A DNA stretch of 64,000 bases, from positions 1-64,000 of the forward strand of contig DASZBS010000021.1 of NCBI GenBank assembly GCA_035943995.1, read 5' to 3'. The notes under the pieces are model-generated. The model had not been told where the DNA came from and made no database searches. It saw only the letters and a list, made by a program, of their open reading frames with translations. The DNA is from Vulcanimicrobium sp035943995 (lineage in GTDB: Bacteria; Vulcanimicrobiota; Vulcanimicrobiia; Vulcanimicrobiales; Vulcanimicrobiaceae). This document shows positions 8,865 through 16,754 of the stretch, piece by piece. The position numbers and the translations under genes were made by a program. Position 1 is the first letter of the stretch, and each line of letters opens with the position of its first letter.

Positions 8865-8878
8865 AATTCTCAGTTATC
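8863..8878 (-). repeat. Right copy of the inverted recombination-site-like repeat
   Basis: On the plus strand this reads ATAATTCTCAGTTATC, the exact reverse complement of 7194-7209. The 7-nt spacer TTCTCAG is identical between copies but inverted, which would direct inversion rather than deletion. The plus-strand context GCATAA-spacer-TTATC is dif-like. The repeat overlaps the last bases of the recombinase stop codon and the start codon of the membrane-protein gene. Confidence 0.6.
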
Positions 8879-9794
8879 ATCGGTGGCTTTGCGCCTCCGT
8901 GGTGACGAAATTGCCGAGAATATCAGCGCGGGCGATAGCGGCTCGTAGAGCTCGATCGCTGACGTGGGTGTAGATTTGGGTCGTTAGGATGCTTCGATGG
9001 CCGAGCAGGCGTTGGACGAAACGGATATCGGTTCCGGATTCAAGGAGCATTGTTGCCGCGGTGTGACGTAGCATGTGCGGCGTCACGTGGCGACTAATAC
9101 CGGCCGTTCGAGCGAGCTCCGCAATCATGCTTCGGATCTGTGCCGCGGAAATCGGGCTGCCACGGTCCTCGGAGAGGAGCAGCCGGCGGTCGGGGGGCGC
9201 CGCGGTTCCGTGACGGCTCGCTAAATAGCTACGCAACTCCTCGCGCAAAGCGCGGTCGGTGACGAACACTGTGCGCTCGCGGCTGCCCTTGCCGAGAATG
9301 CGTAGATGACCGGCCGCGGAATCGATGTCGCCGATCCGCAGCATCGCGAGCTCCCCGACACGCATTCCCGTGGAGAGCAGCAATCCGGTCGCAAGGGCAC
9401 AGTTCGCGCCGAGCGCTGCCCGGTGCCGCATCAGACGCCGCAAATCGCGTCTTTCCAAGCATCTCGGCAGACGCGCGGGGAGCCGGATGCGCAGCTCCGT
9501 CTTGGCAAATGGTGAGACACCCAACACGTCGCGCCGAACGAGCCACGCAAACATCGCGCGGAGGCACGCGAGGCGTCGCTTCACAGTCGCGAGGCCAAGA
9601 CCGCGCTCCGCCGAGAGGCTGTTGCGGTACGATAGAATGTCACCGGGGCCGATTACAGTCACATCCCGTTTTCGTCCGAAGTGGCGGCGGCACTCCGCAA
9701 GGTCCTGACGGTAGGCGCTCAGGGTGTTCGGGGCGAGGTGTTTCTCTTCGAGGCAATAGCGAAGAAACGCTTCGACTGCGGCGGCAACATGCAT
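8877..9794 (-). CDS. Tyrosine recombinase (XerC/XerD-like integrase)
   Basis: The 305-residue recombinase has an N-terminal SAM-like core-binding domain (residues about 1-90, with LRYCLEEKHLAPNTLSAYRQDL) and a full catalytic domain. All catalytic residues are visible: R145 (STGMRVGEL), K169 (LGKGSRER), H240 and R243 (HMLRHTAATM), H266 (LLGHRS) and Y275 (IYTHVS). Size and motifs fit a simple XerC/D-type enzyme without a phage arm-binding domain. It sits beside two inverted site-like repeats and its stop codon overlaps one of them, so I infer that it acts on them. A general chromosome-dimer XerC role is less likely given the low-GC island setting. Confidence 0.88.
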   Translation of the reverse strand: MHVAAAVEAFLRYCLEEKHLAPNTLSAYRQDLAECRRHFGRKRDVTVIGPGDILSYRNSLSAERGLGLATVKRRLACLRAMFAWLVRRDVLGVSPFAKTELRIRLPARLPRCLERRDLRRLMRHRAALGANCALATGLLLSTGMRVGELAMLRIGDIDSAAGHLRILGKGSRERTVFVTDRALREELRSYLASRHGTAAPPDRRLLLSEDRGSPISAAQIRSMIAELARTAGISRHVTPHMLRHTAATMLLESGTDIRFVQRLLGHRSILTTQIYTHVSDRALRAAIARADILGNFVTTEAQSHR

Positions 9795-9913
9795 AGCAAT
9801 GTTCTCCCAGCCGTGCGACCGCGCTGCACGATTACAGCGCCGGCGACACGTTGAGAGGACGTTGCCTTAAATCGACGCGTTCATGCAGGCGTGAACCGCC
9901 TACTGCAACCGAA

Positions 9914-11803
9914 CTACTCCTCGAGCGTCGTGACGTCGCCGAGTTCCTGGCCCGTCTCCTGTGCCTTCAACAGCCGTCGCATGATCTTGCCCGAGCGCGT
10001 CTTCGGGAGCTTTGCCGTGAAGCGGATCGCCGACGGGGTCGCGATCGGGCCCAGCTCACGGCGGACGTGGGCGACCAATCGGGCCGCGAGCTCGTCCGAC
10101 TCCTCAAAGCCGCTTCGCAGCACGACGTATGCCACGATCGCCTCGCCTTTGATCTCGTCCGGGACGCCGACCACGCCGGCTTCGCCGCATGCTTTGTGCG
10201 ACACCAGCGCGCTCTCCACGTCCGCCGTCGCGATGCGGTGGCCCGCCACGCTGAGCACATCGTCCGCCCGGCCGCGCACGGTGATGTAGCCATCTTCGTC
10301 GATCGTCGCGACGTCGCCGGCGACGTAGACGCCCCAGCGGAAATACTGCGCGAAGCGGTCCGGATCGTTCCACACCGTTGCGAACATGTACGGCAACGGC
10401 GTCTCCACCACGAGCAAGCCGCCCTGATTCGCGGGAAGCACCCCGCCGTTGGCGTCACGCACCGAGAACGCTACCGGCCCCAGAGCCTTACCGCTACGAT
10501 CCGGATGAACCGCCGAAGTCGGAAAAACGCCCAGCGTCGGCGCTGCCAATTCCGTCTGCCACCACTGATTGCAGACCGCGACGTCACCACCACGCCCGAT
10601 GATCTCGTACAGGAACCGCCAAGCCTCAGGATTCAACGGCTCGCCCGCACAATACACGGCTTGCAGCGCCGAAAAGTCGTGCTGTGCCGCGAGATCCCTG
10701 CCGAGCCGGAGCAGCATGCGCGCGAGCGTCGGCGCGGTGTAGAACTTCGTCACGCGCAGCCGTGCCAGCAACGCGTACACTGCATCCGGCGTCGGAAAAT
10801 CCGGCGCACCCTCGCGGAGCACGCAGCAATACCGATTTGCCAGCGCGCCGTACACCATCATCGTGTGACCCACGATCCAGCCGATGTCGCTCGTGCACCA
10901 GTACACGTCGTCGGGCGTGATGCCCGTCGTCTCTGCCAGCATCGCCGCCGAGCCGACCAGATACCCGCCGTGCGTCATCACGACGCCCTTCGGCTTGCCC
11001 GTCGTCCCACTCGTGTACAAAATAAACAGCGGATGCTCGGAGCTGACGATCTCGGGCTCGCACTCAGCGGGCTGGTGATCGCAATACGCCTCGAAGCTCA
11101 CCTCGCGCGGATCCGCCGGCGGCGCGCTCGCCTCACGGCGGTGCACGACGATGCGGCGCACCAAATCCAGCCCGCGCACCGCGTCGTCGACGATCCCCTT
11201 CAAATCCACCGCACGACCCTTGCGGTACGTCACATCGCTGATGATCAGCACCTGCGCACCCGCGTCGGAGATACGATCGCGCAGCGCCGTCGCACCGAGC
11301 CCGGCATACACCACGGAATGAATCGCGCCGATGCGCGCGCACGCCAGCATCGCAACGATCCCTTCGATCGTCAGCGGCATGTAGATGCAGACACGATCGC
11401 CCACACGCACGCCGTCGAGCCGCAGCGCGTTCGCGAGCTGACTCACTCGCGCGAGCAGCTCCACGTACGAGATCGTGCGCTCGTTCCCGTTCTCGCACAC
11501 GTAGTGATACGCCGGCGCGTCGCCATGCCGCGCTACGTGGCGGTCGAGGCACGACACCGTCGCGTTCAGCCGCCCGTCCGGGAACCAGTGCGGGTCGTCC
11601 AGCGCGCCGCTGAACACTGTCTTCGGCTCGGTCTCCCAGGCGATGCCGCGCGCGCGCTCGCGCCAAAACGCCATCGGGTCACGCAGCGCGTCCGCGACGA
11701 ACGCGTCCTGATCCGCGATCGGGAACCACGACGACGCGCTCGGCGGCGGCGGGATCACCTCGCCGGTCGACAGCAAGCCTTCGATGTGCGAGGTCGTGTC
11801 CAC
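9914..11803 (-). CDS. AMP-forming acetyl-CoA synthetase-like ligase
   Basis: The product activates a short carboxylic acid, most likely acetate, with ATP and CoA. It is 629 residues, close to Acs length. Visible motifs are YTSGTTGKPKG (phosphate loop), YWCTSDIGWIVGH, WWQTE in the acyl-pocket region and the C-terminal TRSGKIMRR with the adenylation lysine near 606. The sequence after WWQTE reads LAAPTLG rather than the TGG-type of classical Acs, so propionate or another short acid is possible. The GTG at 11803 is chosen because AAAGGGA lies 9 nt upstream; the much longer open frame to 13087 is a shadow of other genes. Confidence 0.8.
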   Translation of the reverse strand: MDTTSHIEGLLSTGEVIPPPPSASSWFPIADQDAFVADALRDPMAFWRERARGIAWETEPKTVFSGALDDPHWFPDGRLNATVSCLDRHVARHGDAPAYHYVCENGNERTISYVELLARVSQLANALRLDGVRVGDRVCIYMPLTIEGIVAMLACARIGAIHSVVYAGLGATALRDRISDAGAQVLIISDVTYRKGRAVDLKGIVDDAVRGLDLVRRIVVHRREASAPPADPREVSFEAYCDHQPAECEPEIVSSEHPLFILYTSGTTGKPKGVVMTHGGYLVGSAAMLAETTGITPDDVYWCTSDIGWIVGHTMMVYGALANRYCCVLREGAPDFPTPDAVYALLARLRVTKFYTAPTLARMLLRLGRDLAAQHDFSALQAVYCAGEPLNPEAWRFLYEIIGRGGDVAVCNQWWQTELAAPTLGVFPTSAVHPDRSGKALGPVAFSVRDANGGVLPANQGGLLVVETPLPYMFATVWNDPDRFAQYFRWGVYVAGDVATIDEDGYITVRGRADDVLSVAGHRIATADVESALVSHKACGEAGVVGVPDEIKGEAIVAYVVLRSGFEESDELAARLVAHVRRELGPIATPSAIRFTAKLPKTRSGKIMRRLLKAQETGQELGDVTTLEE

Positions 11804-11823
11804 GGAAGCCGTCCCTTTGCGAA

Positions 11824-12735
11824 TCAAACCTTGATGTAGTCGTGCTGGTCGATGACCGGCCCGCTCGGACCGTTCGTCACGTGATACGTCGCGTAGTACG
11901 AACCGCGTGAGGAGGTCAGGCCGACTTCGACCGTCGCGCCGTTCGCATCGCTGCTCGTCGTGCGGACCGACGTGATGCGCGTGCCGCGGTCGATGAACGC
12001 TTCTTCGGAAAGCCCGCCGTCGCCGGGTGATTTTCCCAGCTCGGCGTACGCGGCGTTCTCGTTGCCCGCGATCAAGTCGCTCAGGTACCGGCGCACCGTG
12101 TTCTGCGCGATTCCGGCAAACGTCAGCGGCGTCGCGCGCGCGATCGGTACCGCGGTCGGCGCCAGCGTCGGACGCGGTGTCGCCGGATGCGGCGTCCCGG
12201 GACGCGGCGTCGCGGGACGCGGCGTCGCAGGACGCGGCGTCGTCACCACTGGCGTCGGCGTCGCCGGCGGCTTCGTCTCCACGGCGCGCGGTTTCTCCGA
12301 CGCGCGCGGCGTCGGCTTCGCGGTCGCCGCCGGCGTGAGTGTCGGCTGCGGCGACGCCGTCGGCCGCGGCGACGCGGTCGCCCGCGGCGTCACCGTCGCG
12401 GTCGCCGTCGGCTGCGGTGTCGGCGTCGCCGTCGCCGTCGGCGTCGCCGTCGCGCGCGGCGTCGCCGTCGGGTGCGGCACGACCGTCGCGACCGCGACCG
12501 AACCGCGCGTCGGCCGCGCGACCGGCGTCACCACCGGCGCGCCGTGACTGGCCGTAGTGGTGGTCGTCGTCGTACTCGCGCCGCGGTGTTGCATCGCCGA
12601 CAGAAACGCGCCGATCCCGAGTCCCGCCACCACGACGCCGACGCCGAGCGCGACCGTCGGCAGCAGGCTCGAAGACTCGGACGAGCGCCGCGACGGCGGC
12701 GGCGTGGAGCGACGACGGCGAGGCGGATCGGACAT
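11824..12735 (-). CDS. Membrane-anchored protein with Thr/Pro-rich linker
   Basis: The 303-residue protein has a short basic cytoplasmic N-terminus (RRRRSTPPPSRR). One membrane segment follows (near residues 24-46, LLPTVALGVGVVVAGLGIGAF). A long low-complexity Thr/Pro/Ala linker then leads to a compact C-terminal domain of about 100 residues (from FAGIAQNTVRRYLSDLIAGN). That domain has the look of a small alpha+beta fold but I cannot name its family. The likely topology puts linker and domain outside the membrane. It ends 21 nt before the synthetase start on the same strand. The function is unknown. Confidence 0.65.
   Translation of the reverse strand: MSDPPRRRRSTPPPSRRSSESSSLLPTVALGVGVVVAGLGIGAFLSAMQHRGASTTTTTTTASHGAPVVTPVARPTRGSVAVATVVPHPTATPRATATPTATATPTPQPTATATVTPRATASPRPTASPQPTLTPAATAKPTPRASEKPRAVETKPPATPTPVVTTPRPATPRPATPRPGTPHPATPRPTLAPTAVPIARATPLTFAGIAQNTVRRYLSDLIAGNENAAYAELGKSPGDGGLSEEAFIDRGTRITSVRTTSSDANGATVEVGLTSSRGSYYATYHVTNGPSGPVIDQHDYIKV
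12186..12245. repeat. 15-bp tandem repeat coding the Pro-rich linker
   Basis: About four copies of a 15-bp unit with core GACGCGGCGT (copies begin at 12201, 12216, 12231; the first, at 12186, is degenerate). They encode TPRPA-type pentapeptides in the minus-strand membrane-anchored protein. The 15-bp period keeps the reading frame, so copy-number change would alter linker length without a frameshift. Confidence 0.7.
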
Positions 12736-12798
12736 CGCCGAGGACGTTCCGCGCGTACCGGGAGCCCCCCCGCCCTTGGGGGAAAGAGCGTCGTCGGT

Positions 12799-13101
12799 AT
12801 GCTCCGGGTCGCAGTCCCGATCGACGTCTCCGCGGTCTCTCGCACCGCATCGACCGCCTTTGCGCTCGCCACGCCGCTGCGCGTCGGCGACTTGCTGACC
12901 GCTGCGGTGATCGAAGCGCTCGGCCCGCGCGCACCGCAAGACAAGCGCGAGCGCGTAATCGGTTCGACGCTCGCCGGGTTGCTGTCGGGAACCTACGTGG
13001 TCGAGATCGACGGCCGCGTGTACGCCGATCCGGACGACGTCGCCGTTTGCTCGGGCACCGCGACGCTGCGCTTCTTCCTCCGCGCACTGCGCGCGGCGTG
13101 A
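12799..13101 (+). CDS. Small protein of unknown function
   Basis: A 100-residue open frame from the ATG at 12799 to a TGA that overlaps the GTG of the next gene (GTGA). The product is neutral and partly amphipathic, with VGDLLTAAVIEALGPRAP and VVEIDGRVYADPDDVAV; no membrane segment is obvious. I do not recognise it. The coupled overlap with a clear membrane-protein gene is the best argument that it is real. Confidence 0.5.
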   Translation: MLRVAVPIDVSAVSRTASTAFALATPLRVGDLLTAAVIEALGPRAPQDKRERVIGSTLAGLLSGTYVVEIDGRVYADPDDVAVCSGTATLRFFLRALRAA

Positions 13102-13874
13102 ACGGCGCCCGCGAGGACGAGCGCCTCCCGCCGTCGATCGGGGGCGTGATCGACCTCGGCCTCGCGACGTGGGCGCAGCGCGCGCCGCTCTACCTCGCGC
13201 TGAGCATCGCCGTATTCGCGGTGTGCGGCGCGCTCGAAGCGCTCTGGCCCGCGCGAACGGACTCGGCCCGCGTGCTCAAAGAGTTCGTCGTCATCTACGC
13301 CGAGCTGTTCGGGCTCGCGTTCAGCGTCGCGGCCGTTGCGCTCGGCGTCGCGACGCGCGTGGCCGGCGAGCACGTTTCGGCGCGGTTGCAGCTTGCGGGC
13401 GCGCTCGAACGCTGGCCTGCCGTGCTCGGCGCGATGATCGTCGTCCAGCTCGTCGTCGAGCTGACGCTGCCGTTTTCCGCGCTCGGCCCGCTGCCCGACC
13501 CGCCGGTGCTCGCGCTGCTCGTCGCGCCGGTCATCTGGCTGTTGTGGGGCATCATCAACCTCGCCGGCCCGCTCGCCGCGCTGAGCGGCGAACGCCCGCT
13601 CATCGCCCTGCTCACCAGCTTCGCGCGCGCGATCGGGCTGTCGCTGCGGCGCGGAAACTTCGTGCGCGTGTGCGTCCTGGGCTTCGTGACGATCGTACCG
13701 ACGCTGATCGCGAGCGTCCTGTTCGACGTGCTCGCCAAGCGCGCCGTACCGCACGTCGCATTCTGGGCGAATGTTCCGATCGACGTCCTCACCGTCGGCC
13801 CGCTCGCCGCGGTCCAGACGGCGTTCGCGCTCGACTTCGCGCGCCGCGCCGCCGCCGAACAACCGCCGCACTAA
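13098..13874 (+). CDS. Multi-pass membrane protein of unknown function
   Basis: The 258-residue protein has about six hydrophobic segments (APLYLALSIAVFAVCGAL, ELFGLAFSVAAVALGVA, WPAVLGAMIVVQLVVELTL, LALLVAPVIWLLWGII, LGFVTIVPTLIASVLF and a last weaker one). The GTG start at 13098 is preferred because it overlaps the stop of the small upstream gene; a longer in-frame extension exists but lies inside that gene. No enzymatic motif is visible. It is convergent with the GH125 gene, 16 nt away. Confidence 0.65.
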   Translation: MNGAREDERLPPSIGGVIDLGLATWAQRAPLYLALSIAVFAVCGALEALWPARTDSARVLKEFVVIYAELFGLAFSVAAVALGVATRVAGEHVSARLQLAGALERWPAVLGAMIVVQLVVELTLPFSALGPLPDPPVLALLVAPVIWLLWGIINLAGPLAALSGERPLIALLTSFARAIGLSLRRGNFVRVCVLGFVTIVPTLIASVLFDVLAKRAVPHVAFWANVPIDVLTVGPLAAVQTAFALDFARRAAAEQPPH

Positions 13875-13890
13875 CCGGCGGCGCAAAGGA

Positions 13891-15195
13891 TCAGCGCTGG
13901 GCGTACGCCTGGCCGCGCCGGGTCATGATCAGCTCGGCATACAGCGCGTTCGGCCACGCGAAGTCTTCGCGCGTGTACGATTCGGGCCACTGGGCGTTGA
14001 ACGACTCGTGCAAGCGGTGGTCGCCGACGTCCGAGACCGCGATCCAGCCGAAGATTTGATCGACTTCCTTCTCGTCCGTCGCGGTCAGTGCCTGAACGCA
14101 CAGCGCCAGCGGCCACACGTAGCCGTGCGGCGTGTGCGGGCTGCCGATCCCTTCGGCGTACTTGCCGCGGAAAAAATACGGGTTGCGGTCGGACAGCGCG
14201 AAGCGCCGCGTCGCGAGGTACAGCGAGTTGGTCTTGGGCAGGTAGCCGAAGTATGGGATCGACAGCAGCGACGGGATGTTCGCGTCGTCCATCACGTTGG
14301 TGTGGCCGCGGCCGTCGACCTCGTAGGCGTAGATGCGGCCGAACGGCTGGAGCTCGAGCGTACCGTACTGCTCGATGCCGCGCTGGATCTCCACGGACAT
14401 GCCCCAGGCGTTGCGCGCCATGCGGTCGTCGTGCCACACGTCGCGCGCGATGGTGGTGAGGTCCTTCATCACCACCGACGCGAACATGTTGACCGGGATG
14501 TTGTAGTGGTAGCGCACCGGGTCGTCGGAGGGGCGGAAACCGGTCCACACCATCCCGGTGTACTTCACCGCGCTGCCGCGGCCGTTGTTCGCGAGCTGCG
14601 GATGCCGGTAGTGCGAGCGCTGCGCGTGGTGCTGCTCGTTGCGCATCGTCGCGAGGACGCGCTCGAACGCGCGCCGGACCTCCGGCGTGAAGATGCTGCG
14701 GTCGCCGGTCTGCTTGTAGTAGTCGTACGCGAACCAAATCGGGTAGAGCAGCGAGTCGACCTCGAACTTGTGCTCGACGACGTGATAGCGCAACGAGAAC
14801 GCGTTGGCGTACGGGTCGATCAGGATGTACTTGGCTTGGCGTGCGACGACCCCGCGCAGGGTGCGCTGCACGTCGCCGTCGTGCTGCGACAGCCCGATGT
14901 ACGGTCGCACCGTAGCGCTCGCGTCGCGCAGCCACTCGGCATCGATGTCGCCGGTCGACACATAGGTCGTACCGTCGCGCTGGGCGAGCGCGTGCCGCTG
15001 GATCGTTTCGTCGTACGCGGTGAGGTAGATACGGTCGAGCTTGGCGTTGAGGGTCGGGCTGAGCGTCAGACCGTCCGCCGCGCGTGCCGGAACAGCGGTG
15101 CCGATAACCGACAACGCGAGTACCAATGCGAGGAACCGGCCGACGATGCGATTCAGCAACTCATCATCCGTATCGGCACGTTTCCGTAGTACCAT
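13891..15195 (-). CDS. GH125-type exo-alpha-1,6-mannosidase, secreted
   Basis: The 434-residue product matches glycoside hydrolase family 125 (formerly DUF1237), inverting exo-alpha-1,6-mannosidases. Family motifs are TGDIDAEWLRDASATVRPY, NMFASVVMKDL, VMDDANIPSLLSIPYFGYL and GIGSPHT. The N-terminus has a signal peptide (ALVLALSVIGTAVPARA-A), so the enzyme acts outside the cytoplasm. It probably trims alpha-1,6-linked mannose from external glycans. No other carbohydrate genes lie next to it. It diverges from the secreted-protein gene at 15245. Confidence 0.85.
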   Translation of the reverse strand: MVLRKRADTDDELLNRIVGRFLALVLALSVIGTAVPARAADGLTLSPTLNAKLDRIYLTAYDETIQRHALAQRDGTTYVSTGDIDAEWLRDASATVRPYIGLSQHDGDVQRTLRGVVARQAKYILIDPYANAFSLRYHVVEHKFEVDSLLYPIWFAYDYYKQTGDRSIFTPEVRRAFERVLATMRNEQHHAQRSHYRHPQLANNGRGSAVKYTGMVWTGFRPSDDPVRYHYNIPVNMFASVVMKDLTTIARDVWHDDRMARNAWGMSVEIQRGIEQYGTLELQPFGRIYAYEVDGRGHTNVMDDANIPSLLSIPYFGYLPKTNSLYLATRRFALSDRNPYFFRGKYAEGIGSPHTPHGYVWPLALCVQALTATDEKEVDQIFGWIAVSDVGDHRLHESFNAQWPESYTREDFAWPNALYAELIMTRRGQAYAQR

Positions 15196-15201
15196 AAACC
15201 G

Positions 15202-15227
15202 GGAACGTAATCACCCCCGCCCCCGTC
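15202..15227 (+). promoter_or_regulatory. Candidate ECF sigma promoter upstream of the secreted-protein gene
   Basis: GGAAC at 15202-15206 and CGTC at 15224-15227 are 17 bp apart, the -35/-10 pattern of many ECF promoters. The -10 box is 17 nt before the ATG at 15245. The same GGGAAC...CGTCCG pattern precedes the ECF sigma gene at 16099, suggesting one regulon. Confidence 0.45.
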
Positions 15228-15244
15228 CGCCCCCGAGGCCCTCG

Positions 15245-16021
15245 ATGATCATCCGCCGCGCCGTGGTCGCTGCCACGTTCGCGCTCCTCACCGCAGTCGC
15301 GGCGTCCGCCGCGGCCGCCCGCGCGGATCAGGCCTATGCGGTGGAGGGACGCGACGTTTTCCGGCTCGGCAACGGCGACGCGCAGAGCAGCAAGACGATC
15401 TATCACGGCGTGCAGCGCCTCACCGTGACGCACGCGAACGGCGCGACGACATATGTGGCGCGCGTCGAGTACGACAAGGACGGCGACGGAGGGAGGCAAC
15501 ACCAGCGCGCTTCGTTCACGTCCACCCTCCTCCCCTCGGGGCAGCAAAAAGACGGCCCCGCGTCGGATCCGGATTACCTCACCGTGCTCAACCAGCCGTT
15601 CGCGGTGCAGCTCGACGCGCCGACGATGCGCGACCTGAGCCACGTGAAGCGGCCGGTACCCTTCGATTTTCCGTCGCCGATGACGGCCGCGAAGCTGCAC
15701 GGCACGCTGCGCCGTCTGCCCGACGCGATGGTCGGCGGCGCCCGCGCGATGGGGATCGCGTTCGAGGCGAAGGGGCCGCTTCACGGGGCGCTACCCGACC
15801 GGCCCGCGATGGCGCTCGCCGGTACCATCACGATGAAGGGGACCGCATACTACGACTACGCCACGGCGATGCTCGTGGCGCTCGACGCCACGCTGGCAAT
15901 CGACGGCAACCTCGACGACAACGCGCACCGCGCGCCGGTCTCGATCGTCTACGCGCGATCGATCCGTTCCGCCGCTCGCGAGGAGTCGGCGCGTGTGACC
16001 CCGGTGCCCCGCCGGACCTAG
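15245..16021 (+). CDS. Secreted protein of unknown function
   Basis: The 258-residue protein has a clear signal peptide (RRAVVAATFALLTAVAASAAAARA-D). The mature part is beta-rich in appearance (YHGVQRLTVTHANGATTYVARVEYD and TYYDYATAMLVALDATLAIDG) with no cysteines or recognisable catalytic motif. The ATG at 15245 lies just after a GAGG. An ECF-like promoter motif precedes it, and the ECF sigma gene follows 77 nt downstream, so it may be a target of that sigma factor. I do not recognise the family. Confidence 0.65.
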   Translation: MIIRRAVVAATFALLTAVAASAAAARADQAYAVEGRDVFRLGNGDAQSSKTIYHGVQRLTVTHANGATTYVARVEYDKDGDGGRQHQRASFTSTLLPSGQQKDGPASDPDYLTVLNQPFAVQLDAPTMRDLSHVKRPVPFDFPSPMTAAKLHGTLRRLPDAMVGGARAMGIAFEAKGPLHGALPDRPAMALAGTITMKGTAYYDYATAMLVALDATLAIDGNLDDNAHRAPVSIVYARSIRSAAREESARVTPVPRRT

Positions 16022-16052
16022 GGCTCGCCCGAGGGCGAACTGTCCAAAGAAG

Positions 16053-16077
16053 GGAACAGCCGCAACCGGCGCTCGTC
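16053..16077 (+). promoter_or_regulatory. Candidate autoregulatory ECF promoter
   Basis: GGAAC at 16053-16057 and CGTC at 16074-16077 are separated by exactly 16 bp, the canonical ECF sigma promoter layout. The -10 box ends 21 nt before the sigma ATG at 16099, leaving room for a short leader with GAGGA at 16089-16093. ECF sigma genes commonly drive their own promoter, so this is probably the site recognised by the product. Confidence 0.6.
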
Positions 16078-16098
16078 CGGGTCCGGTTGAGGACCCTG

Positions 16099-16749
16099 AT
16101 GAGTGCGCTCGCAGCACCGATCTTCGGAGATCACTACCGCGTGACCGCACCGGCGACGGTTTCCTCTCCCATCCCGGGGCCGGAAACCTTCGAGACGATC
16201 GTCGACGACTTCCAGCGCCGGCTCTACGGGTTCGCGTTGCGCATGACCGGCAACCGCGAGGATGCGGAAGAGATCGTGCAGGACGCCTTCGTGCGCGCCT
16301 ACCGGGCCCTCGCCAAGATGGACCCGCAGCAGCGCGCCGAGCTGCGCCTGCAGCCGTGGCTCTACACGATCACGCTGAACGTCACGCGCAACCGCCTGCG
16401 CTCGAAGCGGCCGACCAACGTAGCGCTCGACGCGCTCGCCGATCCGGACGCGCTCCTCAACGAAACGCAAGAAGGCCCGGACCAGCCGGAGCAGATCGTC
16501 GACCGCGCGGCCGATATGGTACTCGTGGAGCAGGCGTTGCTGCAGCTTCCGATGCACCTGCGCGCCGCCGCGACGCTGCGGTTCATCGAGGGCCGAAGCC
16601 ACCCCGAGATCGCCGAGATCCTGAACCAGCCGATCGGTACCGTGAAGTCGCACGTCCACCGCGCCGTGCGTATCCTTCGCCGCATCCTCGGGCCCCAAGT
16701 CGGACGGATCATTCCGAGTGACCGTCCCGCCACCGAGGAAGAGGAGTGA
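16099..16749 (+). CDS. ECF RNA polymerase sigma factor
   Basis: The 216-residue sigma factor has region 2 (RLYGFALRMTGNREDAEEIV, then QDAFVRAYRAL) and region 4 (LPMHLRAAATLRFIEGRSH, then EIAEILNQPIGTVKSHVHRA). It lacks regions 1 and 3, as expected for the extracytoplasmic-function group. The ATG at 16099 is chosen because GAGGA lies five bases upstream; a TTG at 16087 and a GTG at 16141 are alternatives. The stop overlaps a GTG, and the next gene starts within 10 nt. That gene encodes a zinc anti-sigma domain, so the two form a classical sigma/anti-sigma pair. Confidence 0.93.
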   Translation: MSALAAPIFGDHYRVTAPATVSSPIPGPETFETIVDDFQRRLYGFALRMTGNREDAEEIVQDAFVRAYRALAKMDPQQRAELRLQPWLYTITLNVTRNRLRSKRPTNVALDALADPDALLNETQEGPDQPEQIVDRAADMVLVEQALLQLPMHLRAAATLRFIEGRSHPEIAEILNQPIGTVKSHVHRAVRILRRILGPQVGRIIPSDRPATEEEE

Positions 16750-16754
16750 TCCCC

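Larger units (their letters stand above)
7194..8878. mobile_element. Putative invertible two-gene segment
   Basis: The segment is bounded by the 16-bp inverted repeats at 7194-7209 and 8863-8878. It contains two genes that point inward and overlap at their 3' ends (7803-7840). Each repeat touches the start codon of one gene. A complete tyrosine recombinase gene begins its 3' end inside the right repeat. The segment is visibly richer in A and T than its surroundings. Inversion would exchange which gene lies behind each outside flank: the left flank, or the recombinase transcript on the right. Inversion itself is inferred, not seen. Confidence 0.5.

Noticed and set aside
9851..11839. 662-codon plus-strand open frame antisense to the acetyl-CoA synthetase
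   Set aside because: It is Arg-rich frame noise opposite a gene with complete ligase motifs; high GC keeps the opposite frame open.
12186..12245. Possible CRISPR-like or regulatory tandem repeat
   Set aside because: The units are adjacent with no spacers, keep the reading frame and encode a low-complexity linker.
11960..12547. Plus-strand Gly/Val/Ala-rich frame with repeats opposite the membrane-anchored protein
   Set aside because: The repeat arises from the 15-bp unit coding TPRPA on the minus strand, which has a membrane segment and a folded end domain.
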